This document shows positions 45,992-55,318 of a stretch of DNA of 64,000 bases, piece by piece. The position numbers and the translations under genes were made by a program. The notes under the pieces were generated by a model. It searched no databases. It had not been told where the DNA came from and worked only from the letters and a program-made list of their open reading frames with translations. Position 1 is the first letter of the stretch. Each line of letters starts with the position of its first letter. Source of the stretch: Kribbella sp. NBC_00382 (GTDB taxonomy: Bacteria; Actinomycetota; Actinomycetes; Propionibacteriales; Kribbellaceae); assembly GCF_036067295.1 (NCBI RefSeq), contig NZ_CP107954.1, positions 2,976,001 through 3,040,000 on the forward strand, read 5' to 3'.

Positions 45992-46753
45992 TTACCTCTG
46001 GGCCAGCTGCATCATCTGCTTGGGCAGAGTCGTCATCTGGGCCGGTACCGGGGTCTTCGCCTGTAGCAGGCTGAACAGGCTCGACGCGGCGTTCGCGATC
46101 GGCAGCGGCAGGGCCAGGCCCAGCGATGCCAGTAGTGCGTTCACGAGTGCCAGAACCGCGCCGAGGATGTCCAGACCAGGCAGCGGCAGTGCGCTCCAGC
46201 CCTGGTACTTGGCCCCGCTGGCCGACTGGATACCGGTCGGCTGGGCCTGCTTCTTCACGCCATGGCCGAGCAGTGAGCTGAGCGCCATCCCGTTCGCCGC
46301 GTTGACGAAGGAGCCGGACGACTCGTCGTAGTTCCACTTCTGGCCGGCACCGTCGCGGCAGGGCAGCACCAGGACCGGTGCGCCCTTCGGCGTGGTGACC
46401 AGGTCCGCACCGGTGTCCAGGCAGGCTCCCGTCGTCGCAAGGGCGCCACCGACGCTCTTGCTCATCGCGACCTGCAGCTGGCCCTTGTCGGTGAGCACCC
46501 ATTCCTGGGTCTTGCCCTCCTTGCCGGGAGCGCAGGCCATCATCACCGCCATCGGGACCTTGTTCGACGTGACGAAGGTGAGGCAGTACCGGGTGTCCGC
46601 CCGGTTCGCGATCTGCTTCACCACGCCGACCTCGACGCCGGGTGGGCTGGCCGGGGCCGGAGCCGCCGCCTGGGCGGGGATCGCGGTGGCCAGGGCGACG
46701 CTGACGGCGAGGACTGCCACGCCGGTGCGACTCAACATTCTACGGATGATCAA
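45992..46753 (-). CDS. Secreted ricin-B-type lectin-like protein
   Basis: This 253-residue protein has a Sec signal (GVAVLAVSVALATAIPAQAA) and then three QxW-type or related repeats (TQEWVLTD, GQKWNYDE, YQGWSALP) with paired Cys (CLTF...MACAP, GACLD...LPCRD), as in beta-trefoil ricin-type lectins. The last 75 residues are hydrophobic and Leu-rich (GAVLALVNALLASLGLALPL), unusual for a soluble lectin, and may bind membrane or form an amphipathic helix. TTG 46753 is chosen because GGAGG sits 5 bases upstream. Confidence 0.7.
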   Translation of the reverse strand: MIIRRMLSRTGVAVLAVSVALATAIPAQAAAPAPASPPGVEVGVVKQIANRADTRYCLTFVTSNKVPMAVMMACAPGKEGKTQEWVLTDKGQLQVAMSKSVGGALATTGACLDTGADLVTTPKGAPVLVLPCRDGAGQKWNYDESSGSFVNAANGMALSSLLGHGVKKQAQPTGIQSASGAKYQGWSALPLPGLDILGAVLALVNALLASLGLALPLPIANAASSLFSLLQAKTPVPAQMTTLPKQMMQLAQR

Positions 46754-47140
46754 GACAACCTCCAGAGGTCGTGCTATCTCGCGGCGTCAGGTCGTCGGGA
46801 CCCCGAGGCGTGAGCGGCCGAACCTGGTTCCGGGAACCGCGATGGCCCCAATTGCGCTTGGGGTGAGTTGCGGTCGATCCCCCGATGAGGAGGCGGTGTG
46901 GCCCGGAAGGCCGGCGGTGACTCAGCGCGACGTTGACGCCACGACCAGTAGTGCACAGGACCATCGGGGGTGGCTATCGAGATCGGCGGGAACTTGATGC
47001 CAATGGCAACTAACTGCCACGCCTGAATTGTTGCGCAAGGCATCGATATACGGCTGGGTGATCGCCGTGCCGCGGCTGAGCAGCGGCTGTGCCTGGACTG
47101 AGATATTACAACGATTCCGCTTCTGGGGCACGTTCCCTGG
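46754..47140. other. Intergenic region, no supported gene
   Basis: About 390 bases upstream of the lectin gene. The only clear element is GGTTCC-G-GGAACC at 46826-46838, a perfect 13-bp dyad 73 bases before the start, which may be an operator. A 77-codon minus frame (46922-47155) lacks a ribosome site and coding character. Confidence 0.5.
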
Positions 47141-47182
47141 CTGAGCCGCTTTCACCTTCTGGAAAAGGTGAAAGCGGCTCAG
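47141..47182. terminator. Long hairpin terminator
   Basis: CTGAGCCGCTTTCACCTT (47141-47158) pairs perfectly with 47165-47182 around a 6-base loop. It lies 8 bases past the end of the leftward membrane-protein gene. Confidence 0.85.
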
Positions 47183-47189
47183 CTGAGGT

Positions 47190-47633
47190 CTAGTTCAGCT
47201 GCTTCGAATCGGTGCCATCGGCAACTACATGCTTCTCGCCGGCCAGCTCGACGGTCCGGGTGTGCTCGTCGTCGGCGGGGTCAGTCGAGTCGGTCAAGTC
47301 AGCCGGGTCGGCCGCGTGCCGGCCTACCGGGGTGACTGGTTCGTCCTCGACCGGGGCGGAGGTTGACGAGTCAGGCTCGACGGCGGCCACCTTCTGGCGC
47401 AGCTGGCGCACCTCGCGGTGCCGGCGGTAACCACGACCAAGTCCCTTCTTGGTCAGCCACAGTCCGAGAGTGATGGCGATGCCGGCGGCGGCACCGAGGA
47501 AGAACAAGGTGGGGACGGAGAGTCCGAAGTCGACGCCGAACACCGACATGGTGGTCGAGCCGCCGGACGAGACGGAGACGCCCAGGCCGAAGAGGACGGC
47601 AAGGACGATCAGGACGATTCCGAGAGCCAGCAT
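47190..47633 (-). CDS. Small membrane protein with acidic cytoplasmic tail
   Basis: This 147-residue protein has two N-terminal membrane helices (LGIVLIVLAVLFGLGVSVSS and TLFFLGAAAGIAITLGLWLT), a basic stretch (RGYRRHREVRQLRQK) and a long acidic Ser/Asp/Pro tail (ADPADLTDSTDPADDEHTR). It resembles LapA-like small membrane proteins in layout only. No function assigned. It is transcribed in the same direction as the helicase, 39 bases downstream of its stop. Confidence 0.7.
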   Translation of the reverse strand: MLALGIVLIVLAVLFGLGVSVSSGGSTTMSVFGVDFGLSVPTLFFLGAAAGIAITLGLWLTKKGLGRGYRRHREVRQLRQKVAAVEPDSSTSAPVEDEPVTPVGRHAADPADLTDSTDPADDEHTRTVELAGEKHVVADGTDSKQLN

Positions 47634-47672
47634 GATCGCTGCCTTTCTTCCAGCAGCCTGGTGCTGGAGGTT

Positions 47673-50003
47673 TCAGGCCTCACTGCGAAGAAGTGCGGTA
47701 AGCAGCGCCACGGCGCCGCCTTTGTCGAGCGGGTTGTTCCCGTTCCCACATTTGGGTGACTGTACGCACGACGGGCAGCCGTCCACACACTCACAGTGTG
47801 CTATCGCCTCCCGTGTCGCGGTCAACCACTCGCGCGCCGCGGCATACCCGTGTTCTGCGAAACCGGCTCCGCCTGGATGCCCGTCGTACACGAAGACGGT
47901 GAGCCGGCCGGTGTCGGCGTGCTTGGCGGTCGAGACGCCGCCGATGTCCCACCGGTCGCAGGTGGCGAACAGCGGCAGCAGTCCGATCGACGCATGCTCG
48001 GCCGCATGAGCAGCCCCCGGTACGTCGCTCAGCCCGAGCTCCTCGACGAGCTGATCGGGCATGGTCCACCACACCGCCTTGGTGCGCAGCGTCCGCTCGG
48101 GCAGATCCAGCGGCTGCTCGTCGAGCACGTCACCGGTGACGAGCTGCTTGCGTTGGAACGAGATCACCTGATTGGTCACCTGGACCCAACCGCGAGACAA
48201 CTCGGCTGCACCCCATTGCCGCGTCTCCTCCGTGGCCAAGATGCTGATCTCGGTGACATCGCGGGCGAAGGTCGTGTAGTCCGGCGACGCCGCTTCGACG
48301 ATCGCCGCGTGGTTCTCCAGATCCAGCGTTTGAACCAGGTACGACTCGCCCGCGTGTACGTAGACCGCGCCGGCGTGGACGCTGGCATGCGCCGAGCCGC
48401 CGTCGACCGTACCGAGCAGCCGCCCGGTCTGGTCCTCCACGATCTGCACCGTCTTGCCGCCGGCCGACCGGATGTCGATCGCGTCGACCGCCCGGTCGCG
48501 CCGGGTCCAGAACCAGCCGTGCGGCCGCTCCCGGAGCAGGCCTTGTTTGACCAGTTGCTTGATGACGCTCTCAGTGGTGGCGCCAAAGATCTCGTAGTCG
48601 TCCGGAGTCAGTGGCACTTCCTGTGCGGCGGCACAGAGCTGCGGGCCGAGCACGTACGGGTTCTCGGGGTTGAAGACAGTCGCCTCGACCGGCCTGCCGA
48701 AGATGGCAGCCGGGTGCCGGACCAAGTAGGTGTCCAGCGGGTCGTCCCTAGCGACCAGGAGCGCCAGGGCATCGCCACCCGATCGCCCTGCGCGTCCAGC
48801 CTGCTGCCAGAGGGATGCGCGCGTCCCGGGCCAGCCGGACAGTAGTACTGCATCCAGACCGGCTATATCTATGCCGAGCTCCAACGCGTTGGTCGCGGCC
48901 ACTCCGGTCAGCTCGCCGCTCTGCAGCATGCTCTCGAGGCGCCGTCGCTCCTCGGGCAGATAGCCGGCCCGGTACGCCGAGACCTGCTCGCTCAACGCCG
49001 GGTCGATCTCCGCGAGGTTCTCCCGGGCGGTCATCGCGACGGACTCGGCTCCTCGGCGCGACCTGACGAACGCGACTGTCCTGACGCCTGACACGACGAG
49101 GTCGGTCAGTAGGTCGGCAACCTCGGCCGGGGCGGACCGGCGTACCGGGGCTCCGTTCTCGCCGCGGAGGGAGGTGAGGGGCGGCTCCCAGAGACCGAAC
49201 GAGATGCCGCCTCGAGGGGAGCCGTCCTGCACGACCTCCACCATCGGCAGGCCGGTCAGCCGCTCCCCGGAGACAGCGGGCTCCGCCACGGTCGCTGAAG
49301 CGCAGACGAAGATCGGGTGCGCCCCGTACTGTGCGCAGACCCGCCGCAGTCGTCGGAGGACGCCAGCGACATGTGCGCCGAACACGCCCCGGTAGTGATG
49401 GCACTCGTCCACCACCACGTACTGCAGGGATCCGAGGAACCGTGCCCAGCGCTGGTGGTTCGGCAGGACGGACCTGTGCAGCATGTCCGGATTGCTCAGT
49501 ACATAGGTGGCATGGTCGCGAGCCCAGTCCCGCTCGGTCCGCTCCGAGTCGCCGTCGAGAGTCGTCGGCCGCAACCCCGGCACTGTGTACGCCGAGACCG
49601 CCCGCAACTGGTCATGGGCCAAGGCCTTGGTGGGGGACAAGTACAGAACAGACGCCGTCCGCCGATGTGGTGACGCCGCGTGCGCGATGCTCAAAGTGGC
49701 GAACGCAGGCAACAAGTAGCCGAGCGACTTGCCGGACGCGGTACCGGTCGCGACCACCACATGCTTGCCGCTGTACGCCGCTTCGGCCGTCGCGACCTGA
49801 TGGCTCCACGGCTTCGTGATGCCGGCATCGGCCAGCTGGCTGAGGACTTCGGGTGGGGACCAGCGCGGCCATTCACTCGTTTGACCTAGTCGTGGTGGCA
49901 CTGATTCCACGTGCGTCAGCCGCTCGGCGCGGCCAGGTCCCGCGGCGAGCCGCTTGAGAATCTCGGCGGCCTCACTCACGCTGCGAACCTTAGTCAGGAC
50001 CAC
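47673..50003 (-). CDS. DEAD/DEAH helicase with DUF1998 tail (MrfA/Hrq1-like)
   Basis: A 776-residue helicase. Motif I is VATGTASGKSLGYLLP, motif II DECH (VVDECHHYRG), motif III CASATVAEP, and motif VI QQAGRAGRSG. The C-terminal DUF1998/zinc region ends with the four-Cys cluster CECVDGCPSCVQSPKC. Relatives include YprA/MrfA, implicated in mitomycin-damage repair, and Hrq1. It is divergent from bldG, a conserved actinobacterial pairing. The start may instead be GTG 49979, with TAAGGT seven bases upstream, which would be leaderless. Confidence 0.9.
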   Translation of the reverse strand: MVLTKVRSVSEAAEILKRLAAGPGRAERLTHVESVPPRLGQTSEWPRWSPPEVLSQLADAGITKPWSHQVATAEAAYSGKHVVVATGTASGKSLGYLLPAFATLSIAHAASPHRRTASVLYLSPTKALAHDQLRAVSAYTVPGLRPTTLDGDSERTERDWARDHATYVLSNPDMLHRSVLPNHQRWARFLGSLQYVVVDECHHYRGVFGAHVAGVLRRLRRVCAQYGAHPIFVCASATVAEPAVSGERLTGLPMVEVVQDGSPRGGISFGLWEPPLTSLRGENGAPVRRSAPAEVADLLTDLVVSGVRTVAFVRSRRGAESVAMTARENLAEIDPALSEQVSAYRAGYLPEERRRLESMLQSGELTGVAATNALELGIDIAGLDAVLLSGWPGTRASLWQQAGRAGRSGGDALALLVARDDPLDTYLVRHPAAIFGRPVEATVFNPENPYVLGPQLCAAAQEVPLTPDDYEIFGATTESVIKQLVKQGLLRERPHGWFWTRRDRAVDAIDIRSAGGKTVQIVEDQTGRLLGTVDGGSAHASVHAGAVYVHAGESYLVQTLDLENHAAIVEAASPDYTTFARDVTEISILATEETRQWGAAELSRGWVQVTNQVISFQRKQLVTGDVLDEQPLDLPERTLRTKAVWWTMPDQLVEELGLSDVPGAAHAAEHASIGLLPLFATCDRWDIGGVSTAKHADTGRLTVFVYDGHPGGAGFAEHGYAAAREWLTATREAIAHCECVDGCPSCVQSPKCGNGNNPLDKGGAVALLTALLRSEA

Positions 50004-50186
50004 GGACAGGATGCGATCTCAGCGTGCACAGGCGAATGCGCAACGCGTGTGCAAATGCGGATGCACGCGTCAGTTTGGACAGCCGGCTCGACGCGGGATG
50101 CGCCGAAATGAAAGAGTTTTGGCACACGGCCCTACTCACGGTCCGTACATGGTTGAATGCAACAGTTCACGGGATCGGAGGCCGAA

Positions 50187-50516
50187 GTGGATCTGTCGCT
50201 GGCGACGCGCGCGGAGGGCGCGCGCATTGTCGTCGAGGTGGGCGGGGAGATCGACGCGTTCGCCGCGCCGAAGCTCCGCGACAAACTCAACGAGCTGATC
50301 GAGACGGGCCACCACCAGCTCGTCGTCGACCTGGAACGAGTGGAGTTCATGGACTCCGCCGCACTCGGCGTCCTGGTCGGCGCGCTCCGCAAGATGGAGT
50401 CCCACGACGGCTCGCTGTCCTTGGTCTGTACCCGGGAGCGGCTGCTCAAGATCTTCCGGATCACCCATCTGGACAAGGCTTTCGAGATCCACCCGGACAT
50501 CGCCTCGGCCATCTGA
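50187..50516 (+). CDS. bldG: BldG-type anti-sigma factor antagonist (STAS)
   Basis: A 109-residue STAS protein closely resembling streptomycete BldG (DLSLATRAEGARIVVEVGGE, LVVDLERVEFMDSAALGVLV, RERLLKIFRITHLDKAF). The phosphorylatable Ser is residue 57 in FMDSAALG, the position of Ser57 in BldG. GTG 50187 is preferred because GGAGG ends 5 bases upstream; ATG 50157 gives a longer non-conserved start. It should bind and release anti-sigma kinases in differentiation or stress control. No anti-sigma gene (ApgA/RsbW-like) follows. Confidence 0.9.
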   Translation: MDLSLATRAEGARIVVEVGGEIDAFAAPKLRDKLNELIETGHHQLVVDLERVEFMDSAALGVLVGALRKMESHDGSLSLVCTRERLLKIFRITHLDKAFEIHPDIASAI

Positions 50517-50529
50517 GGCGTCCGGACCC

Positions 50530-50564
50530 GATCGCGGGGGATGCGAAAAGGTGTCCCCGCGATC
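50530..50564 (+). terminator. Hairpin terminator after bldG
   Basis: GATCGCGGGG (50530-50539) pairs with CCCCGCGATC (50555-50564), a 10-bp stem starting 13 bases past the stop. Confidence 0.7.
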
Positions 50565-50753
50565 ACAATCGGTGAGCTGCCGCCCGCCGGTCGCGGGTAT
50601 GACGTAGACCACCCTGTCATCAGGTCTGGTAGTTGACCGGTTAGAGTGACCCACCGCGCCAGGCCTTTGGCGCTGTGTCGTAATTCTCAACCCTTCGGTG
50701 TGCGGCAGTACGGGGGCCGTTCAGCCCTGAGGGGTTGCCTACAAGGAGGACGG

Positions 50754-53057
50754 ATGTCGTCGCTTGCTGTACAAGCGGTGGATCTTTCGTCGAGCAACAC
50801 CACGCTGGTCGCCGTTGTCGCAGTGATCGCGATCCTCGCGGTCGCCATCGCTCTGGTGTTCCGTCGTCAGGTGCTTGCCGCGAACGATGGCACCGAGAAC
50901 ATGAAGGTCATCGCCCAGGCGGTTCAGGAAGGCGCTTCAGCCTATCTGTCCCGGCAGTTCAGGACGTTGTCGATCTTCGCCGTGGTGGCGTTCCTGCTGC
51001 TGTTCCTGTTGCCTGTGCACAGTGACGGCGACAACGAGACCACGCTGAAGATCTTCCGCTCGGTCTTCTTCCTGATCGGGGCCGGCTTCTCCGCCGCCAT
51101 CGGCTACCTGGGGATGTGGCTCGCGACCCGCGCCAACGTCCGGGTCGCCGCGGCCGCCCGCGACGAGGGCCGCGAACCCGCCATGCGGGTCGCGTTCCGG
51201 ACCGGTGGAACCGTCGGCATGGCGACCGTGGGCCTCGGCCTGTTCGGTGCCGCCGTGGTGGTGCTGCTCTTCAAGGGTGACGCCCCGACCGTCCTGGAGG
51301 GCTTCGGCTTCGGTGCCGCCATGCTCGCCATGTTCATGCGGGTCGGCGGTGGCATCTTCACCAAGGCCGCCGACGTCGGCGCGGACCTGGTCGGCAAGGT
51401 CGAGCAGAACATCCCCGAGGACGACCCGCGCAACGCCGCGACGATCGCCGACAACGTGGGCGACAACGTCGGTGACTGTGCCGGTATGGCCGCCGACCTG
51501 TTCGAGTCGTACGCCGTCATGCTGGTCGCCTCGCTGATCCTCGGCAAGGCCGCCTTCGGCGAGCAGGGCCTGGTCTTCCCGCTGATCGTGCCGGCCATCG
51601 GCGCCGTCACCGCGGTCATCGGCGTCTTCCTGACCAAGCCGCGGGCCGGCGAGAACGGTCTGCGGACGATCAACCGGGCGTTCTACATCTCGGCGGCGAT
51701 CTCGGCCGTACTGTGTGCGGTCGCGGCCTTCGCCTACCTGCCGAGCAAGTTCGCCGACCTGACCGGCGCGACCGAGAAGATCGCCGCGCAGGACGGTGAC
51801 CCCCGGGTCATCGCCACCGTCTCGGTGATCATCGGCATCGTGCTGGCCGCCATCATCCTGGCCCTGACCGGGTACTTCACCGGTACCGAGGACAAGCCTG
51901 TCCAGGACGTCGGCCGGACCTCGCTGACCGGTGCTGCCACCGTCATCCTGTCCGGTATCTCGGTCGGCTTCGAGTCCGCCGTCTACACCGGCCTGGTGAT
52001 CGCCGCTGCTGTCTACGGCGCCTTCCTGGTCGGCGGCTCCGGGGTGCTCGCACTGTTCGCGATCGCACTGGCAGGTGGCGGTCTGCTGACCACCGTCGGC
52101 GTCATCGTCGCGATGGACACCTTCGGCCCGGTCTCCGACAACGCGCAGGGCATCGCCGAGATGTCCGGCGACGTGGACGGCGAGGCGGCCCAGATCCTGA
52201 CCGAGCTGGACGCTGTCGGCAACACCACCAAGGCGATCACCAAGGGCATCGCGATCGCCACCGCGGTGCTCGCGGCGACCGCGCTGTTCGGTTCGTACAC
52301 GGACTCGATCTACGCCGTTCTGAACGACGCCGGCGACGCCGCGTTCAACACCGACGCGCTGGTCTTCGACCCGTCCACTCTGGTCGGCCTGATCATCGGT
52401 GCGGCCGTCGTGTTCATGTTCTCCGGTCTGCTGATCAACGCCGTCGGCCGCGCCGCCGGTGCGGTCGTCTACGAGGTACGTCGCCAGTTCCGCGACATCC
52501 CCGGGATCATGGAAGGCACGGGCAAGCCGGAGTACGGCAAGGTCGTCGACATCTGCACCCGTGACTCGCTGCGTGAGCTGGCCACTCCTGGTCTGCTCGC
52601 GATCGCGGCCCCGATCGCCGTCGGTTTCGGGCTGGGCGCCTCGGCGCTGGCCGGGTACCTGGCCGGCGCGATCGCCAGCGGCACCCTGATGGCCGTCTTC
52701 CTGGCCAACTCCGGTGGCGCCTGGGACAACGCGAAGAAGCTGGTCGAGGACGGCAACCACGGCGGCAAGGGTTCGCCGGCACACGAGGCCACCATCATCG
52801 GTGACACCGTGGGCGACCCGTTCAAGGACACCGCCGGCCCGGCCATCAACCCGCTGATCAAGGTGATGAACCTGGTCTCGGTGCTGATCGCTCCGGCCGT
52901 CGTCGGGATGTCGTCGATCGGTGAGGACACCAACACGGCGCTGCGGATCATCATCGCGCTGGTCGCGTTCGCGATCATCGTCGCGGCCGTGGTGGTCTCG
53001 AAGCGCCGGGAGTCGGTCATCTCCGACACCCCGGCCGAGGCCAACGTCGCCGCCTGA
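50754..53057 (+). CDS. hppA: Membrane-bound H+-translocating pyrophosphatase, K+-independent
   Basis: A 767-residue integral membrane pyrophosphatase with about 16 helices. The substrate site shows DVGADLVGKVE, DDPRNAATIADNVGDNVGDC and, near the C-terminus, IGDTVGDPFKDTAGPAINP. GNTTKAITKG carries Lys493 where K+-dependent enzymes have Ala, marking the K+-independent class. It couples PPi hydrolysis to proton pumping. AAGGAGGA at 50743-50750 sets ATG 50754. Monocistronic between two hairpin terminators. Confidence 0.95.
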   Translation: MSSLAVQAVDLSSSNTTLVAVVAVIAILAVAIALVFRRQVLAANDGTENMKVIAQAVQEGASAYLSRQFRTLSIFAVVAFLLLFLLPVHSDGDNETTLKIFRSVFFLIGAGFSAAIGYLGMWLATRANVRVAAAARDEGREPAMRVAFRTGGTVGMATVGLGLFGAAVVVLLFKGDAPTVLEGFGFGAAMLAMFMRVGGGIFTKAADVGADLVGKVEQNIPEDDPRNAATIADNVGDNVGDCAGMAADLFESYAVMLVASLILGKAAFGEQGLVFPLIVPAIGAVTAVIGVFLTKPRAGENGLRTINRAFYISAAISAVLCAVAAFAYLPSKFADLTGATEKIAAQDGDPRVIATVSVIIGIVLAAIILALTGYFTGTEDKPVQDVGRTSLTGAATVILSGISVGFESAVYTGLVIAAAVYGAFLVGGSGVLALFAIALAGGGLLTTVGVIVAMDTFGPVSDNAQGIAEMSGDVDGEAAQILTELDAVGNTTKAITKGIAIATAVLAATALFGSYTDSIYAVLNDAGDAAFNTDALVFDPSTLVGLIIGAAVVFMFSGLLINAVGRAAGAVVYEVRRQFRDIPGIMEGTGKPEYGKVVDICTRDSLRELATPGLLAIAAPIAVGFGLGASALAGYLAGAIASGTLMAVFLANSGGAWDNAKKLVEDGNHGGKGSPAHEATIIGDTVGDPFKDTAGPAINPLIKVMNLVSVLIAPAVVGMSSIGEDTNTALRIIIALVAFAIIVAAVVVSKRRESVISDTPAEANVAA

Positions 53058-53080
53058 CGCAGTACTGAAGTAGTAGCCCG

Positions 53081-53114
53081 AGAGGCCCGCCGGAGTTCGC
53101 TCCGGCGGGCCTCT
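53081..53114 (+). terminator. Hairpin terminator after hppA
   Basis: AGAGGCCCGCCGGAG (53081-53095) pairs perfectly with 53100-53114 around TTCG, followed by TGGTTGTTCT. Confidence 0.9.
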
Positions 53115-53416
53115 TGGTTGTTCTGGGATAGACCATCAGCTGGAAGTCACGTCCATTTCCTTCTGGGGCAAGACGTTCGGCCACCGGCCGGCGACTTTGG
53201 TCGGATGTGCTGGGTACCGGAGTACGGGATCGTCGGGGTTGGGTCAGGGGGTCAACCGATGGCATCCCCGGTCCGGAGGGCGGCAGAATCCACCTAAGGG
53301 TGGACACACCGGATCCGCCCGGGGTCCGATGTGATGACCCGTCCGGGCCTCGATACTGATGTGGACAACCGCCCGCCCATCAACTAACTGGCGCGCCACC
53401 GAACGAGGAGTACGGG
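53115..53416. other. Intergenic region upstream of ABC exporter
   Basis: About 300 bases without a gene. A single perfect actinobacterial DnaA-box sequence (TGTGGACAA, 53360-53368) lies 49 bases before the ABC start; alone it does not indicate an origin. No other element recognised. Confidence 0.5.
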
Positions 53417-54418
53417 ATGATCGAGGCAAAAGGCCTCACCAAGCGATACGGCGCCACCGTTGCCGTTGACAACCTTTCATTCGAGGTGAAGCCGGGGAAG
53501 GTGACCGGCTTCCTCGGCCCGAACGGGGCCGGCAAGTCGACCACCATGCGGATGATCCTGGGCCTGGACACCCCCACCTCCGGCGACGTCCGGATCGACG
53601 GCCAGCACTACCGCGACCTCAAGCAGCCGCTGACCAAGATCGGCGCCCTGCTCGATGCCAAGTGGGTGCACCCGAACCGGTCCGCCCGGTCCCACCTGGC
53701 CTGGATGGCCGCCTCCAACAAGCTGCCGAAGTCGAGTGTCGACAAGGTGCTGGAGATGGTCGGCCTGACCTCGGTCGCCGGCAAGCGGGCCGGTGCCTTC
53801 TCCCTGGGTATGTCGCAGCGGCTCGGCATCGCCGGCGCGCTGCTCGGCGACCCGGAGATCCTGCTCTTCGACGAGCCGGTGAACGGCCTCGACCCGGAGG
53901 GCATCGTCTGGATCCGGACCTTCATGCACCGGCTGGCCGACGAGGGCCGGACCGTGCTGGTCTCCAGCCACCTGCTCTCCGAGATGGCGTTGACCGCCGA
54001 GGAACTGATCGTCATCGGCCGCGGCCGGCTGATCGCGCAGTCGACCACGAACGAGTTCGTCGACCGGGCCAGCGGCACCACGGTCAAGGTGCGCAGCCCG
54101 CAGCTCGACCAGCTGCAGAGCATCCTGCAGCAGCAGAACCTGAAGACCCGGATCGACGACATCGAGGATCAGGGCAAGGTACTGATCGTCGAGTCCGAGG
54201 TGACCACCGACTCGATCGGCGAGACCGCCGCGGCCCAGGGCATCGTGCTGCACGAGCTGTCCCTGGTGCGCGGTTCGCTGGAGGCGGCCTTCATGCAGAT
54301 GACCGGTGACACGGTCGAGTACCACGCGCAGGACGCGATCGCCGCGGTGACCGATGTCAACGCGGTTCCGCCGGTCTCCGGCGCCGAGCTGGCCGCCGGG
54401 CCGAAGGAGGACAACTGA
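53417..54418 (+). CDS. ABC exporter ATP-binding protein
   Basis: This 333-residue ATPase has Walker A (GPNGAGKST), an atypical signature (FSLGMSQRLGIAGAL), Walker B (ILLFDEPVNGLD) and an extended C-terminal region (about residues 215-333). The pattern matches CcmA/DrrA-type exporters of actinobacteria. ATG 53417 follows GAGGAG. The permease starts 2 bases after its stop, so they form one exporter. Confidence 0.88.
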   Translation: MIEAKGLTKRYGATVAVDNLSFEVKPGKVTGFLGPNGAGKSTTMRMILGLDTPTSGDVRIDGQHYRDLKQPLTKIGALLDAKWVHPNRSARSHLAWMAASNKLPKSSVDKVLEMVGLTSVAGKRAGAFSLGMSQRLGIAGALLGDPEILLFDEPVNGLDPEGIVWIRTFMHRLADEGRTVLVSSHLLSEMALTAEELIVIGRGRLIAQSTTNEFVDRASGTTVKVRSPQLDQLQSILQQQNLKTRIDDIEDQGKVLIVESEVTTDSIGETAAAQGIVLHELSLVRGSLEAAFMQMTGDTVEYHAQDAIAAVTDVNAVPPVSGAELAAGPKEDN

Positions 54419-54419
54419 C

Positions 54420-55184
54420 ATGTCGGTGATTCAAGTCGAGCGGATCAAGCTGTTCTCCACTCGCTCACCGTGGTGGTGCATGATCGTCTCCGCGGTCCTC
54501 ACCATCGGTCTGGCCGCGCTGACCACTGGCTTCCTCAAGGGCGCCGACGAGCAGCAGGCTTCCATCTTCATCACCCAGCCGGGCGCCCAGCTCAGCCAGA
54601 TGGTGATGATGGTGATGGCGGCCCTCGCGGTCACCACCGAGTACCGGTTCGGCACCATCCGGACCAGCTTCCTGGCCGTCCCGCAGCGTGCGTCGCTGCT
54701 GCTCGGCAAGACCGCCGTGGTCGCCTTCCTGGCCGGCCTCGTCGGCCTGGTCGCCTCCTTCGGCGCCTGGGGCATCGGTTCGCTGCTGGCCGGTTCGGCC
54801 GACCTGTCCATCAACACGTCCGCCGAGTGGCGGCTGCTGGCGGGCCAGGGCCTGATCTTCGCGCTGTCGGCGATCATCGCGGTGGCGATCGGCATCATGA
54901 TCCGGCAGAGCGCCGGCGCGATCGCGATCGCGATCCTGTGGCCGCTGGTGGTCGAGAACCTGTTCGGCCTGATCCCGAAGGTCGGCGACGACATGGCGAA
55001 GTACGCGCCGTTCGCCAACGGCAGCTCGTTCCTGAACCAGGGCCAGGACTTCGGCCTGGCCGGTGCGAACGCCGGGGGCAGCGACTTCGCCTTCGGTCCG
55101 TGGGGGGCACTGCTCTACTTCGCCGCCTGGGCGATCGGCCTGCTGGTGATCGCGCTGGCGATCGCGAACAAGCGCGACGCCTGA
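54420..55184 (+). CDS. ABC exporter permease (ABC-2 type)
   Basis: This 254-residue protein has six predicted membrane helices. It begins VIQVERIKLFSTRSPWWCMI, continues MVMAALAVTTEYRFGTIRTS (an ABC-2 hallmark) and ends LLYFAAWAIGLLVIALAIA. AAGGAGG precedes ATG 54420. Partner of the upstream ATPase; substrate unknown (drug, lipid or peptide). Confidence 0.85.
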   Translation: MSVIQVERIKLFSTRSPWWCMIVSAVLTIGLAALTTGFLKGADEQQASIFITQPGAQLSQMVMMVMAALAVTTEYRFGTIRTSFLAVPQRASLLLGKTAVVAFLAGLVGLVASFGAWGIGSLLAGSADLSINTSAEWRLLAGQGLIFALSAIIAVAIGIMIRQSAGAIAIAILWPLVVENLFGLIPKVGDDMAKYAPFANGSSFLNQGQDFGLAGANAGGSDFAFGPWGALLYFAAWAIGLLVIALAIANKRDA

Positions 55185-55254
55185 TAGACGGCCGCCGGGT
55201 GGCTCAGCCGCTCGGCGGTGCGAGGTCCGGCCGGGCTGAGGGGTCCTGGTCGCT

Positions 55255-55296
55255 ACGGCCCGTGGAACATCTGGAAACAGATGTCCCACGGGCCGT
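55255..55296 (+). terminator. Two-tier hairpin terminator
   Basis: ACGGCCCGTGG (55255-55265) pairs with 55286-55296, and inside it ACATCTG (55267-55273) pairs with CAGATGT (55278-55284) around GAAA. A TTCCCTTTGTT tail follows, only 22 bases before the next ATG. Confidence 0.85.
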
Positions 55297-55318
55297 TCCC
55301 TTTGTTAGCCTGCGGGGC

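Noticed and set aside
46922-47155. 77-codon minus frame containing SCHWHQ
   Set aside because: No ribosome site and weak codon bias; the CHWH match to the small peptide is probably chance.
50937-52784. 615-codon minus frame
   Set aside because: Antisense to hppA, composed mainly of Asp/Gly/Arg/His.
53360-53368. Replication origin suggested by DnaA boxes (also 7695-7703 and 60141-60149)
   Set aside because: The three boxes are single, far apart and one is inside a coding region; no dnaA, dnaN or AT-rich unwinding region.
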